Shown: positions 42,259 through 53,136, counted from the first letter of the stretch. The stretch is DNA of 64,000 nt from Emiliania huxleyi CCMP1516 (GCF_000372725.1 NW_005202428.1:35214-99213), one strand, 5' to 3'. Notes: generated by a model from the letters alone, not told the origin. A program made the numbers and translations.

Positions 42259-43969
42259 ATGAGTGCGGCTCCCGAGTACTCGTATCGCGATGATCACCGG
42301 CGGATTTTGCAGAGGTATGCACACATGCAGTCGGCGAGGGCGAACTTGCTTCTCCTCGCTGCCTGCTGGGCCTGCGCCTTGAGCTCGAGTGCCACGTTTC
42401 GTCCTTCTACTCCGGCCTCTTTGCTGCGGATCCCTCAGCTGCTGCATCATCTGCCGCCGTAGGCACCCTGCTCACCGCCGTGGGGCCGCTCGCCGCCACA
42501 GCAACTGGCTCGTCGATCGGCGCTGCCCCTCTGACTATCAGCACCTTTCTCGCAGGAGCAGCGCTCATATCGATCCCGTCGGCCGCGTTGTTCCGCCATT
42601 GCGGCCGCCTCAATGGATTTTTGATCGGCTGCGGGTTATGCGTTTGTTCTGGTGTTGCTGGTGCAATTGGGTTGATCTGCAATATTCCCTCGCTGATATT
42701 TATCTCCTCCTTCCTGGCTGGACTAGCCCAGGGCCTGTCTCACTTCTATAGATTCGCGGCATTGGAGGTTTGCTCGCCATCGCAGCGACCATATGCGGTG
42801 ACACTTGTCCTTTCCGGCGGCGTCATTGCAGCGGTCGCAGGGCCAAACCTGGCCCTCGCAACGAAAGAGCTTGGCCGAGTGTTTGGGGATTCGCGGCGCT
42901 ACGAATTCCTCGGCGCGTTTGCCGGGATCAGCACCATCGGGGTCCTCAACGCGCTCTTCTCGGTCTGCGTCACGTTCCCAGCGTCTGCCGGCAAAACATC
43001 TGCGCCAGTCTCACAGAGCCTGCCTCGGCTGATGTGCGCGGATCCGCGATGCATCGCTGCTGTCGCCATCGCAGCACTCGCCCACACCAGCATGGTCTCT
43101 CTCATGAGCCCTCTCGTGGTGGTCATGCACGACGGCTGCGAGGCCGACGCGTATCCCATCGGCAGTTGCTGGAGCGACACGTGCCAAGCGAGCCATCCTG
43201 CCGGTTGTTGGTTGTAGCTGCCAACAGCTGTCTCTGGCGTGAGAGTAGGTACTCGAGCCTCACGTTGCAACTCCACTTTCTGGCCATGTTCGGCCCAGGG
43301 TTTGTCACGGGCCGCGTCATCTCGACGCTTGGCCCACAGCGGACCTCTTGTTGCGGCGCCTTCCTTCTGCTTATCGCAGCGGGCACGCTTGCGGCCGGAG
43401 GGGCGCTCGAAAATTTCATCGCTGGCATGACGCTGTGCGGGCTGGGTTGGAATCTGTGCTTCACTGCGGGCACATTGCTTCTCGCCTCGTGAGCTGCCCT
43501 CGACGGGTGTGCTGCTCACCACGAGCAGGGTTGAGCGGGGAGAGCACGTGTGTAGGTGCTACGAGGAGCGAGATGCTGCGCGAGTGCAGGCTCAGCCTAG
43601 CCAATGTGCCAACCCTACTTTGAAAGAAGGAGCGACCTCGGTCTCATTAGGGAGCCAACGATTTCATCATCTTCTTCTTTGCCGGCATCGGCAGCACTGG
43701 GAGCGGCTACATCAATGGGATATACGGCTGGCGCTGCGTCGCTGTCGCCGTGGCGCATGAGCCTGCCCGAGCCCGGCCGCAGCACGGCCACTCATCTGAG
43801 CTCCCCCCCCTCGTAGGGCATCATCGTCCTGGCCTTGATTCTGGCCCTGGCTCTACTCATGTGCTTGCAGCCAGCAGGTCGGGCGGCTGGCGAGGTTAAT
43901 CAGGTGGCGCCCGAACCGGCCCCCGTCACGCGCGCATTTAGCGGGAGCGGGAAGTTCGAGAGACAGTAG
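42259..43969 (+). CDS. Major facilitator superfamily transporter, six exons
   Basis: Exons 42259-42388, 42463-43150, 43249-43488, 43556-43589, 43651 to about 43724 and 43817-43969. The N-terminus MSAAPEYSYRDDHRRILQRY is cytosolic. Helices include ANLLLLAACWACALSS, TISTFLAGAALISIPSAALF, GFLIGCGLCVCSGVAGAIGL, FISSFLAGLAQGLSHFYRFA, the pair LHFLAMFGPGFVTGRVISTL and FIAGMTLCGLGWNLCFTAGT, then NDFIIFFFAGIGSTGSGYIN and IIVLALILALALLMCL. The order and the motifs HFLAMFGPGFxTGRxI, GLGWNxxFxxGTxLL and RVQAxNDF match bacterial-type MFS_1 drug/metabolite exporters. The start lies about 10 nt from the divergent DUF1501 frame, suggesting a shared promoter or overlap. Introns are 61-98 nt, shorter than elsewhere, and their 5' ends echo the next exon only weakly. 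Confidence 0.8.
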
Positions 43970-44415
43970 GGCGGTGACTGGGGGGGCTCGGGCCGGCTCA
44001 CTTGTCTGATAGGCTTATGAAAAACTCAGACCGACTGTGACAGACGCGAGCCCACGAGCGACACACGAGTGGTGGGGCAAGGGGTGGCCGGGGGGCGGGG
44101 GCGCGGGGGCGGGGCGGGGGGTGCGCGGAGGGGCGAGGGAGGGTCGGGGGACAGACACGAACGGAGACCTGACGAGAAAGAAAGATATATTCTGTGCGCC
44201 TGTCACTGTGCGATTCGGGGCCCGGGTTGTGCGTTTATGTGAAAGCGCACACCATCAATCAACAGGCTCACGCAGGGAGGCGCACGTGCGATTCAACCAC
44301 GAATCCGCCTGGAAGACGTCAGCCCAACCGTGCCGTCAGAAGCTGTTCATTAGACCCCCTCCCCCCCCCCCATCCCGCGCGCGAACCTCTTCCCGCCGCC
44401 TCCTCTGCGGCCTCT

Positions 44416-47400
44416 TCATGCGGCGCGCGGGAGCGCCCCCTCCTCCTCGAAACGGCGCAGGTAGGTGCGGAGCAGCGCCGGCGTCACCGTCGGGCAGGGG
44501 TGGCCACGCTCCGCCAGGTGGGCCATGTGTGCCTTGGAGCCCGTCGAGCCGAACGAGGGCGGAGCTGCCTTGAGAGCGCCGAGCAGCCCGCGCAGAGGGT
44601 TGGGGTGCGGCGCCGTCTCGGGCTCCGCCTCCAGCGCTGCCTGCAGCACGGACAGCCCCGGGCCCTCTCGGGCAATCTCGGGTCCTCTCGGGCAATCTCG
44701 GGCCGGTTCTCGGGCCGATCTCGGGCGATCTCGGGCCACTTCCTCCAGCGCGGCCTGCCGCTCGGCCAGCCTATATCTCCCCATATCTCCCCATATCTGC
44801 CTGCAGCTTGGCCAGCCACGCCTCGTAGCTCGGTGCGACGGGCACGTCGAGCTCCGTGAGAAGGTCTTCGTACGGAAGCGAGGCGCCGTTGTCGAGAGTG
44901 AAGCAGGGCGTCTCGCAGCGCTCGCGAGATGCCGCCCCGCCGGCCTCCTGAGTGGCGATGCCCCCGATGGCGCCCGCCACCCAGTCCACCGGAGACATGT
45001 CCACCCGAACGCGCATGTCTGGCAGCGGCGGAGCGAGGCCGAGCAGTCGGAAGCCAACCAGGTACCGGTTGAGTGAGTCTCCAATGTTGCAGTCTCCCGT
45101 CACAGAGTGGCCGCTGATGGCGCCCGGTCGGAAGATTGAGTAGCGCGCCGGCGCGCCGGCGGAGCGGGCGGCGGCGTTGGCGTTCTCAATCAGCCGCTCG
45201 GCGACCCACTTGCCTTGCACGTACCCGTTGGCACCGTCCACCGCCGCCATCTCGATCCGTGGCGGCGCCTGCGCGTCGTGGCAGGCTCGCCGTCCGCAGA
45301 CGCCGGCGGTGGAGACAAATGCGACGTGCACCGGCTTACGGTTGGCAGCCTCCAGGCCGTGCGCGAGCCGGATCGCACGAACAAGAGAGCCGACGTTCGC
45401 CTCCTTCAGGCCGGCGTACGCGGTGGCGTGGTTGACGGCGGCGGCGTTGTGGATCACCAGACGCACCGAGGCGAGGCTCGCCGCTACCACCCCATCAGAG
45501 AGCCCGAACCCTGGCAGCGTCACGTCGCCGGCCAGGCAGCGCAGCTTCGGCGAGCGAGCGGCGTCGCTCCACACTCCCCGCGCGCGCAAGGCGGCAGAGA
45601 CGCGCTCAGCGGCCGCGGCGTCGGAGGCGGCGCGGGCAACGCAGACGACCGCCGGGCCTTTGTCGGCGGCGAGGAGGGAGGCGAGCAGGTGTGTGCCGAG
45701 GAAGCCCGTGGCACCGGTGAGAAGGAGGGCGTCGGCCTCGCCAAGCGGCACCGCGGGCCCGAAAGGCACTCCTCCCATCCCGGCGGCCAACTCGGGCGGC
45801 ACCGCCGCCTCCGCCTCCCAGTCGTACGCCGCCGCCGCCACTGCCTCGGTCGTCTGCACGAGGTTGAGGATGGCCGCCATGGTGACGCCGCGCAGCAGCG
45901 CCTTTGGCGGCACGCCGCACCCGAACCGCTTGTTCAGGCTGCCGGCGAGGCGCGCGGCGGTGAACGAGTCCAGCTGCAGCGGCTTCGCGCCGAGGCCAGA
46001 CACGTCGACGCCAAGCAGCGACCCGACCGCCGCCTCCACGGCACACATGTCGGCGGCGTTACCGTCGCCGGCGTCCGTTGTGGCGGGCGGCGCGAGCCGC
46101 GTCAGCACGCCGTCCACAAAGCTGAAGGCGGCGCCGGCGTCGGCGGCGGAGAGCTTGGGCATGCCGAGCATGGCGGCGAGCTTGACGCGCTGCACCTTGC
46201 CCGTCGGCCCTTTCGGCACCTTGTCTGCGTACACGATCGCCTCGGGGAGCCACTGCATTGAGAGCTCGCCGGTGTCGAGCCCGAAGCGATTCAGCTGTGC
46301 AAGGCTGACCTCTGCGCCGGGGTCGAGGACCGCGATGGCGACCACCGACTCACCAAGCTCCTCGTGTGGCGAGCCGAAGGCGAAGAGGCTCGACACTCCG
46401 GGGCAGCGAAGCAGCACATTGTCGATGGCGACGGGCGCAATCTTTTCGCCGCCACGGTTGACCTGCTCCTTCTTGCGGCCGGTGAGGAAGAGGTAGCCCT
46501 CCTCGTCGAGATAGCCGAGGTCGCCCGTGCGGAAGAAGCCGGATGGCGTGAAGGACTCAGCGTTGGCGTCGGGCCGGTTGTGGTAGCCCTAAGAAGGAAA
46601 GGAGTGACGTGATTGTGCCTCTCGAAGCGGGCGGTCGCGAAGGTCTGCGCCTTGGTGACGTTGCGGCCGCGCACGCTCACCTCGCCCACCTCACCGTTCG
46701 GCAGCGCCGCCTCGCCCTCCTCCGGGAGGATTGCAATCTCGACGTTGGTCCCCTTGCCCACCGAGCCCGCCTTGTGCGGCCCGCGGCTCGGCAGCGGGTT
46801 GGAGGAGATCTGGTGGGCCGCCTCTGTCATCGCATACGCCTCGAGCACCGGAGCGCCAAACTCCTTCTCGAGCGACTGCAGGACCGAAGGCGGGAGCGAG
46901 GCGGAGCAGGACCGGATGAAGCGCACCTGCGGCCGGCCCGCGGCCGCATAGCTGTCCAGCCCTTTGAGCAGAAGCTGCTGCATGGTCGGCACCGCCGTGT
47001 ACCAGGTGGCGCCGCACGCCGCAATGTCGCGCCAAAAGATCTCGACGCGGAACCCGGCGCAGTTGGCCGGCAGGATGACCTCGCCGCCAGAATAGAGGGT
47101 CGAGAAGAGTGCCGACATGAGGCCGTGCACCTAAAAGAGAATCGTGCGAATCACAAGGGCGACAGCTAAGAAACACCGACATCGGCCCGGGCACATGAAA
47201 GAGCGGCATCACCAGGTAGCACTTGTCGGCGGCCGTGAGGTCGTAGGTCGCCGTGATGTTTGCCTACAGGAGAAGGGCGTGCGCCTCAAAAACGAAAGTG
47301 TCAACCGGCTGTCCGCCGCCGATGAGGTTGCCGTCGTCGCGAGCATGTTTGCGTGCGAGAGCGGCACCTTGTGAGGAATCACCCGAGATCACCCGAGATC

Positions 47401-48562
47401 GCCCGAGATCACCCGAGATCACCCGAGATCGCCCGAAATTGCCCGAGACTGCCCGAGATTGCCCGAGATCGCCCGAGACTGCCCGAGAGCGCGTGGTGCG
47501 AGAGGGGCGCACCCCCTTCGGCTTGCCCGTCGTGCCGCTGGTGTGAAGAAACAGGGCCGTGTCTTCCGGCTGCGCCTCGGGGATCGTCACGCCGCCGTCG
47601 GCCACGGCGCATCGCGCGCGCGCAGCGACGCTCGTGCCGCTGGCCGACGTGGCGACGCCTATCCACGGCTCGAGGCGTGAGAAGAGACTCGACACAGCTC
47701 GCATCGGCGGCCACATCTCGGCTGCATCTCGGCTGCACCTCGGCTGCACCTCGGCTGCACCTCGGCTGCACCTCGGCTGCACCTCGGCTGCCTCTCGGCT
47801 GCAACCCGGCTGCACCTCGGCTGCACCTCGGCTGCCTCTCGGCTGCACCTCGGCTGCCTCTCGGCTGCACCTCGGCAGCACCTCGGCCGCCTCTCGGCTG
47901 CCTCTCGGCTGCATCTCGGTTGTATCTCGGCTAGCCCTCTCCGAGCGTGGCGACGCCAACCTTGGCCGCAACCTCCTCGGCGAGAGCGTGGCCTTCGGTC
48001 GGCACGACCAGGAACTTGGACGAGATGTTGAGCATGTCGTACCTGCGTGGACACGTCAGGGAAATGTCCGCGACTGTTCCGGGAGGCGGCGCGGGCGGAT
48101 TGGGGCGGTGTCGCACTCGAACTCGGCGGCAGCGTACGACGCGTTGAGCGGCGCGGCGGTGGCGCCGAGCCACGTGACGGCGAGGAAGGAGATCACCGAC
48201 TCTATCTGAGGCGGGTGGAAGGCCGGGCCGAGGTGGTGTGGCGAGGCGACGGCGGCGGCGGTGGTGACAGTCTCTGGAGGAGCAGCGAGGCACAGCAATG
48301 GCCGCCGCGCTGTCCGCTTGCGTTGCCGCGGCAGCAGAGTGGCCGCCAGAGCTGTGACACGCACGCGGCGAGGGAGGCGGACCTGGTTCCGGAAGCAGAG
48401 CGAGACCACGTCACCTCGCAAGACTCCGGCTCGGGCTAGCGCGACGGACACGGCTTTGACGTCGGCGCGCAGCGCGCCGCGCGTAAAGACCGGGCCCTCC
48501 GGCGTCACGCGGATGGCGGGCGCGGCGTCGTCGCCGGCCAGCAGGCGTTCCAAAGTCGCCAT
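44416..48562 (-). CDS. Carboxylic-acid-reductase-like A-T-R enzyme, nine exons
   Basis: Exons 48562-48383, 48205-48117, 48042-47957, 47658-47513, 47367-47332, 47263-47195, 47130-46651, 46588-44801 and 44640-44416 give 1032 aa with every phase consistent. The adenylation domain is close to AAE3/Pcs60-type acyl-CoA synthetases: HTSGTTGKPKG (157-167), PLFHVHG, TWYTAVPTMQQ, EAYAMTEAAHQ, FFRTGDLGYLDEEGY, GRKKEQVNRGGEKI, and the A10 lysine in PKGPTGK (about 493). The carrier domain has LQLDSF with the phosphopantetheine serine near 570. The reductase domain has GATGFLG (654-660) and the YxxxK pair in GYVQGK (818/822). By family logic it activates a carboxylate with ATP, holds it as thioester and releases it reductively with NAD(P)H. 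Introns 3, 4, 5, 6 and 8 carry clear exon echoes. Seven of eight junctions are unique, and intron 8 has an alternative acceptor. Confidence 0.9.
47690..47940. repeat. 11-bp array in an intron of the A-T-R gene
   Basis: About 22 copies of ctcggctgcac/t, read GCCGAGGTGCA on the gene strand. It is the same family as the GT31 and GTPase arrays. A second array of cccgagatcg 10-mers (47380-47490) fills the next intron. Confidence 0.92.
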
Positions 48563-48672
48563 GTGTACCCCGCGTCTGTGTCTGAGGTTCGCGGTCGAGG
48601 CGCAAGGTGCCTCTTTATATTACCCAAAAGCTAGGCTACACAACGCCCTCTATGTTGGGTCAAGGCGGGCGC

Positions 48673-49239
48673 CTAGAAGAAAGCGCCGCCCCCCGAGGGG
48701 GAATCCCACCCGTACCCCGAGCCCCCGTCGAAGAGCGCGTCGAAAGCGTCGTCGCCTTCGTCGTACTCCTCCGCGTCAAAGCACCGGACCGGCTCCCCCC
48801 GGCCGTGCTCCCTTGCCCAGCGCATCTGCCGAACATGCGCACGCTGCTCCTCGCGCGCCCTCTCCTCCGCGGCGCGCGGCGTCCACCCGGTGGACGCCAA
48901 CAGCGACTCGAGCGTCGCGCGATAAATCGCCTCGCCTTCCTCGCGTGATACCACCTCGCCCGCCTCCTTATCTCTTTTCCGCGCCCGCCCCCGCAAGGCG
49001 CGCGATACACGCAACACGACTAACTGACGGATCCGCTCCTGACAGTCGCACGCGCCGCAGTCTTTGTTTGAAGTTAAAAGTCGAATCAGAGCGCCGTCGG
49101 CGCTGTCCCTCGTTTTCCTCCCACGGACCGCCCGTCCGGGACCGCTCCGGGACGCACGCCGGCGAAGCACCATCAAGCTGCTGTACGGCCCCGGCATCGC
49201 CTTCCCAGGCTTAGCTAGACTGAGAGATATTGTGGACAT
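48673..49239 (-). CDS. Hypothetical acidic-tailed protein, 5' end in repeat D
   Basis: The frame encodes EEGEAIYRATLESLLASTGW then TPRAAEERAREEQRAHVRQM and an acidic/Gly tail FDAEEYDEGDDAFDALFDGG ending GGGAFF. The C-terminal 100 residues look coding (helical, then acidic disordered). The upstream part (ALIRLLTSNKDCG) is derived from dispersed repeat D at 49008-49100, also found at 6418-6450, so the real start is probably at or after about 49000. No family recognised. Confidence 0.4.
   Translation of the reverse strand: MSTISLSLAKPGKAMPGPYSSLMVLRRRASRSGPGRAVRGRKTRDSADGALIRLLTSNKDCGACDCQERIRQLVVLRVSRALRGRARKRDKEAGEVVSREEGEAIYRATLESLLASTGWTPRAAEERAREEQRAHVRQMRWAREHGRGEPVRCFDAEEYDEGDDAFDALFDGGSGYGWDSPSGGGAFF
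49008..49100 (+). repeat. Dispersed repeat D, copy 2
   Basis: Contains cacgactaactgacggatc and tttgaagttaaaagtcgaat, matching 5568-5640 and 6418-6450. Confidence 0.75.
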
Positions 49240-49621
49240 GAAAGATTGGTTTCTACAATATTACACTGACACTTTACCTCCCAGAGCTCGTCCCGGTCCG
49301 TCACGGCCATCCTCGGCCTCCGGAGGGCCCCCGGCCGCGGCGCGGTGCGGCGGCGTCACAAATCCGACCACAGAGCACCGAGCCGCGCGCCCCAAACGAC
49401 CCAGGCGGCGAGTAGTCGTCCTCGAACCTTCGTCATGTAGTCGCCCATAGTTAGCGCCCGTCCGTCCCCACCTCCGTCGCCGCGCAAATGAAAAAGAAAA
49501 AGAAAAAGAAACGAAAAGAAAAACGAAAGCAAATCCATTGCGTAAACGGCGTCACAAAGCCCGCCGGTTTTGATCGACAATCGTGAGATTGACCGCCGTC
49601 GACCAGAGATATCTCTCCACC
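49240..49621. other. Upstream region of the racemase-like gene
   Basis: Includes an A-rich tract (gaaaaagaaaaagaaaaaga, 49488-49530) about 100 nt before the start. No coding evidence. Confidence 0.5.
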
Positions 49622-50773
49622 ATGGGCTGCGCCGGGTCGACTCTGCGGTCGGGCGCGTCATTTGAGGACAGCCGCCTCGCGGCGATTGAGGATAGTCGCT
49701 TCCATGAGGTGGGCCATCACGCCCAGTTTGAGGACAGCCGCCTCGCGGCGATTGAGGATAGTCGCTTCCATGAGGTGGGCCATCACGCCCAGTTTGACGA
49801 AGGCGGTCGCTTCAAGCAGCTGCCGCCCGCCAATGATGATGCCAAGCTGCTCGTTGCCGATCACCCCTCACTGGGCGTGATACGGCTCGACTACGACTAC
49901 CCGCCCGCCCTCGGTGACGTTGACCACCCGGGCTCCTTCTACTACGACGTGTTCTATCGTGTCGTGCCCGGCCTGACCTTTGAGTTATGCCAGAGTGGCG
50001 AGTTGCCTGACGACGTCAAGCAGCGTTTCATTGACGCCATCACGTGGCTCGACGAGCAGGGTGTGGCGGGCATCACAGGCGACTGCGGCTTCTTCATGTA
50101 CTTTCAGGCCCTCGCACGGTCCGTCACCAGCAAGCCCGTCTTCATGTCGTCGCTCTGCCAGCTGCCCGCCGTTGTATGTGCCTACGCCGCCGACGAGCAG
50201 ATCGCGCTCTTCACCGCCAACGGCGAGTCGCTCAAGCCCATGCGTGAGATCATCAAGAAGGAGTGCGGCGTGGACCCGGACGACACGCGCTTCGTCATCG
50301 TCGGCTGCGAGGACGTGCCTGGCTTCGAGGCAGTCGCGAATGGTGACCGCGTCGATGTCGACTCCGTCGTGCCGCACCTCGTCCGCCTGGCAGAGGACAC
50401 CGTTGCCAAACACGCGGGCACGGCCAAGCCGATCCGCGCCATCCTGTTTGAGTGCACGGAGCTTCCGCCCTACTCGGACGCCGTGCGCGCGGCGACCCGG
50501 CTGCCCGTCTTCGATAGCATCACGTGCTGCAACTCCATGCTCGCGTCGCTCATGGACAACCCGCGCTTCGGTGTCAACAACTGGCACCTCTCCTGGGACG
50601 GCGCGCACACCGCTCACCGCTTTGGCGACAACGTGCCGCCGCATCTGAAGGGCAAACTCGTCAACAGGGAGCACCCCGAGAACATCGCAAGGTGGAACGC
50701 GAGTCTCGCGGAGCGGTCGTCGTTTTCTAGCGCTCAGCAAGAAAGCATCGGGCGAGGATCGCGCAAGCTGTGA
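49622..50773 (+). CDS. Aspartate/glutamate-racemase-like protein with N-terminal acylation signal
   Basis: 383 aa, one exon. The ATG has a strong context (ccaccATGgg). LGVIRLDYDYPPALGDVDHP then FYRVVPGLTFELCQSG, GITGDCGFFM and ILFECTELPPYSDA match a widespread family related to Asp/Glu racemases. The two cysteines expected at the active site are C155 (GDCGF) and C278 (FECTE). The N-terminus MGCAGS fits N-myristoylation of Gly2 plus palmitoylation of Cys3, which would place a normally soluble enzyme at a membrane (inference). Residues 14-35 and 36-57 are an exact duplication, including at the DNA level (49661-49726 and 49727-49792). The substrate is unknown. Confidence 0.85.
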   Translation: MGCAGSTLRSGASFEDSRLAAIEDSRFHEVGHHAQFEDSRLAAIEDSRFHEVGHHAQFDEGGRFKQLPPANDDAKLLVADHPSLGVIRLDYDYPPALGDVDHPGSFYYDVFYRVVPGLTFELCQSGELPDDVKQRFIDAITWLDEQGVAGITGDCGFFMYFQALARSVTSKPVFMSSLCQLPAVVCAYAADEQIALFTANGESLKPMREIIKKECGVDPDDTRFVIVGCEDVPGFEAVANGDRVDVDSVVPHLVRLAEDTVAKHAGTAKPIRAILFECTELPPYSDAVRAATRLPVFDSITCCNSMLASLMDNPRFGVNNWHLSWDGAHTAHRFGDNVPPHLKGKLVNREHPENIARWNASLAERSSFSSAQQESIGRGSRKL

Positions 50774-51799
50774 CCCGTGTCACTCTGTCTATCTGTCTCG
50801 GGTCAGTCATTGTCTCTGGTGCTGGGGGGGTCGGGACCCCCCCCCTAGCAGCAGAGCTCTGGTGCTGGGCGGGGTGCTGGCAAGTGGCAGCTCTCGCTCT
50901 GTGTACGGAGTTACCGACAGCTCTGGAGCGATTGTTTTTCGCCGGCTTGCGCCGCCCAAACGCCAAAGTCGTCGGCAAGGTGCTGCATATACATGAAATG
51001 GCTCGAGGGCGAGCTGCATGGCTTCCACCACGTCACTGCCCGCCATTGCGGCGACGCGTCGCGGCGCGCCCGGCGGACCTGACGGTTTTGCCGGCGGGGC
51101 GACGGGCGGCGGCGGCGTGCGCGCGCGCCCGTGCGCGTTTTCGAAAAAGAACTCTTAAAACACAAGCCTCTCTCACAGCACACACTGGCACGACACAAGG
51201 GCGCAGACTGGCGCGGACTGGCACACACACCGGCTCACCACCGGAGCCGCCTAAGCGACTCCGTTAAGAACGGCAATGCACTCCGCACCATGCACAATGC
51301 CGCTCTCCCCGCACGCTAGCTCGTTCACCGTCTGCCACGCCACAGCGGTGTGGAGGACGACAGACAGACGCTGCATCTGCAGGCCGTCGCTCGTTGGCGC
51401 CTCGCCGCCGCCCCCCCTCTCGCCGCCGCTCCGCTCGTGGCCGCCCCATCCCCTGTCAATCCCGCCGCCTCCCCTGTCAATCCCCCGCACCACCGCCGCC
51501 ACCGCCTCGCGCGTTTAGCGGGGGGTCAAAACTCAAAAGGAGGACAGCCTATAAAGAAAAGAATTTAAACAAAACAACTCTAAAGAAAAGAATTTAAACA
51601 AAACAACTCTCTCTCACAGGACACAGGCTCGACACAGGTGCGAACTGGCGCGTGCTAGTACTATCACCGGCACACCACCGGAGCCGCCTAAGCGACTCCG
51701 TTAAGAACGGCAATGCAATTAAAAAGGCTGTGTGCTGCGCGGGGCCCGGCGAGCGACTAGCGAGCCAGCCTGCTAGTGTATGTGAAATTCTCCTAGCCA
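50774..51799. other. Intergenic region with two copies of repeat A
   Basis: Repeat A copies at 51149-51287 and 51590-51716, plus a short duplication of taaagaaaagaatttaaaca (51549 and 51580). No gene is supported. Confidence 0.7.
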
Positions 51800-52891
51800 A
51801 TGCACGATGGAGAGACGATGGAGAGTGACGGCGAGGCATGGTGGGAGCTCGACATGGACGAGGTGGGCCTCGGCACCGACGGCGTGCCGCTCCAGAGCCT
51901 CGAGGCGGCTGTGGTGCCGCCGCCGCGCTGGCCATTCAACCAGGCGAGTGGCTACGGCGCGCCGCTCGACTGCGCCGCGCGCTGCCGCGGTGGCGACCAC
52001 GCGAGCGTGTGCGCGCTGCTCGCGCACTCGCCACGCCTGCTGGTGGCGCTCGGGCCGTGTGGACTGCTCAGCCTCGCGTCACGGCTGCTGCGGCAGTTGG
52101 TGGTGTACGATGTTCCCGGCATGCCGCTCGTGCGCGTCGGCGCCGCGCCGCGCCGAGTCGAGCGTGGTTCCGCGACGCGCTACTTTGGCGACGGCGGGTA
52201 CGTGATGGTATCGCCGCGCGGCTGCGACGTGTGCTACTCGTACGGCGTCTCGCAGGAGGTGAGCTTCGACGCCGAGCTGGTGACGCAGCATGGGTTGAGG
52301 CTGGTGCGCCAATTCGATATGACGCTCGGCGGTGCCTACACGCCGCCGCTGCCGCAGTTTACCTTCTACGACGAGGGCCTCGGTGCGTCGCGCGACGCCG
52401 CGGCGCGCCTCGACACGCTCGAGAGCCACGTGCGCCGCTTCGGCGAGCTCGACGTGCGAAAGGTCCTGCAGTGCGACGTGGAGGGCGCAGAGTGGGAGGC
52501 GCTGTGGGCGTGCCCGGGCGCCGTGCTCGATTCATTCGATCACCTGGTCATCGAGTTTCACGGGCTGGATGAGCTGGCCTCCATGGGCTTCCACGCGGCG
52601 CTGCTCGAGAAGCTCAATGTTCACTTCGTCGTCGTGCACGTCCACGTCAACAACCACGGGCTCGACGTTGATGCTGACGCCGCCGCGCAAAAGTTCACCG
52701 AAGTGCTCGGCACGCTCGTGCCACGCACGCTCGAGGTGAGCTACCTCAGTCGCCGCCTCGTCCCCGATGCCGCGCGCGTTGCGAGGGCGGCCAAGGCGTT
52801 CCCGACGCCGCTTGACTATCCAAATGTGCACGCGCCGGACGTCATGCTCAACGTGTGGCCGTGGGCCCTCCCGGCCGCCGCCCAAACGTGA
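51800..52891 (+). CDS. FkbM/METTL24-like methyltransferase, single exon
   Basis: 363 codons without introns. The central motif VLQCDVEGAEWEAL is the acidic motif typical of FkbM and METTL24-type SAM-dependent methyltransferases. It is preceded by CYSYGVSQEVSFDAELVTQH (compare YSFGIGxDxSFDxALI, motif I region) and followed by HLVIEFHGLDEL and VVVHVHVNNHG. The C-terminus LPDVMLNVWPW-like ending (APDVMLNVWPWALP) is also typical. Acceptor unknown: family members act on sugars, lipids or peptides. Start at 51800, with a second Met at residue 7. It lies directly downstream of repeat A copies, which may hold its promoter. Confidence 0.75.
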   Translation: MHDGETMESDGEAWWELDMDEVGLGTDGVPLQSLEAAVVPPPRWPFNQASGYGAPLDCAARCRGGDHASVCALLAHSPRLLVALGPCGLLSLASRLLRQLVVYDVPGMPLVRVGAAPRRVERGSATRYFGDGGYVMVSPRGCDVCYSYGVSQEVSFDAELVTQHGLRLVRQFDMTLGGAYTPPLPQFTFYDEGLGASRDAAARLDTLESHVRRFGELDVRKVLQCDVEGAEWEALWACPGAVLDSFDHLVIEFHGLDELASMGFHAALLEKLNVHFVVVHVHVNNHGLDVDADAAAQKFTEVLGTLVPRTLEVSYLSRRLVPDAARVARAAKAFPTPLDYPNVHAPDVMLNVWPWALPAAAQT

Positions 52892-53126
52892 AAAGCGCAC
52901 CACTAAACGCCCAAAGGCATTTCACGACTTGTCTGTGGTCTAGTGCCAGGTACGGCTCTAACCTAAAAGCACGCTACACACAATCACATCCGTGCTCTGT
53001 ACGGCTTTTAGCCGGTAGACTCTACACATACAGTATACATCCGACCAATATCTAGACGTACGATTCAACACGCAAACGTGCCAAACAAAACGCGTGCACC
53101 TGCACGCCCTTTCGCTCACGCCCTTT

Positions 53127-53136
53127 CGCAAACGCG

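Noticed and set aside
45136-46612. Plus-strand frames up to 439 codons opposite the A-T-R gene
   Set aside because: Antisense of a well-conserved enzyme. The Ser/Ala/Arg-rich composition is that of GC-rich shadow frames.
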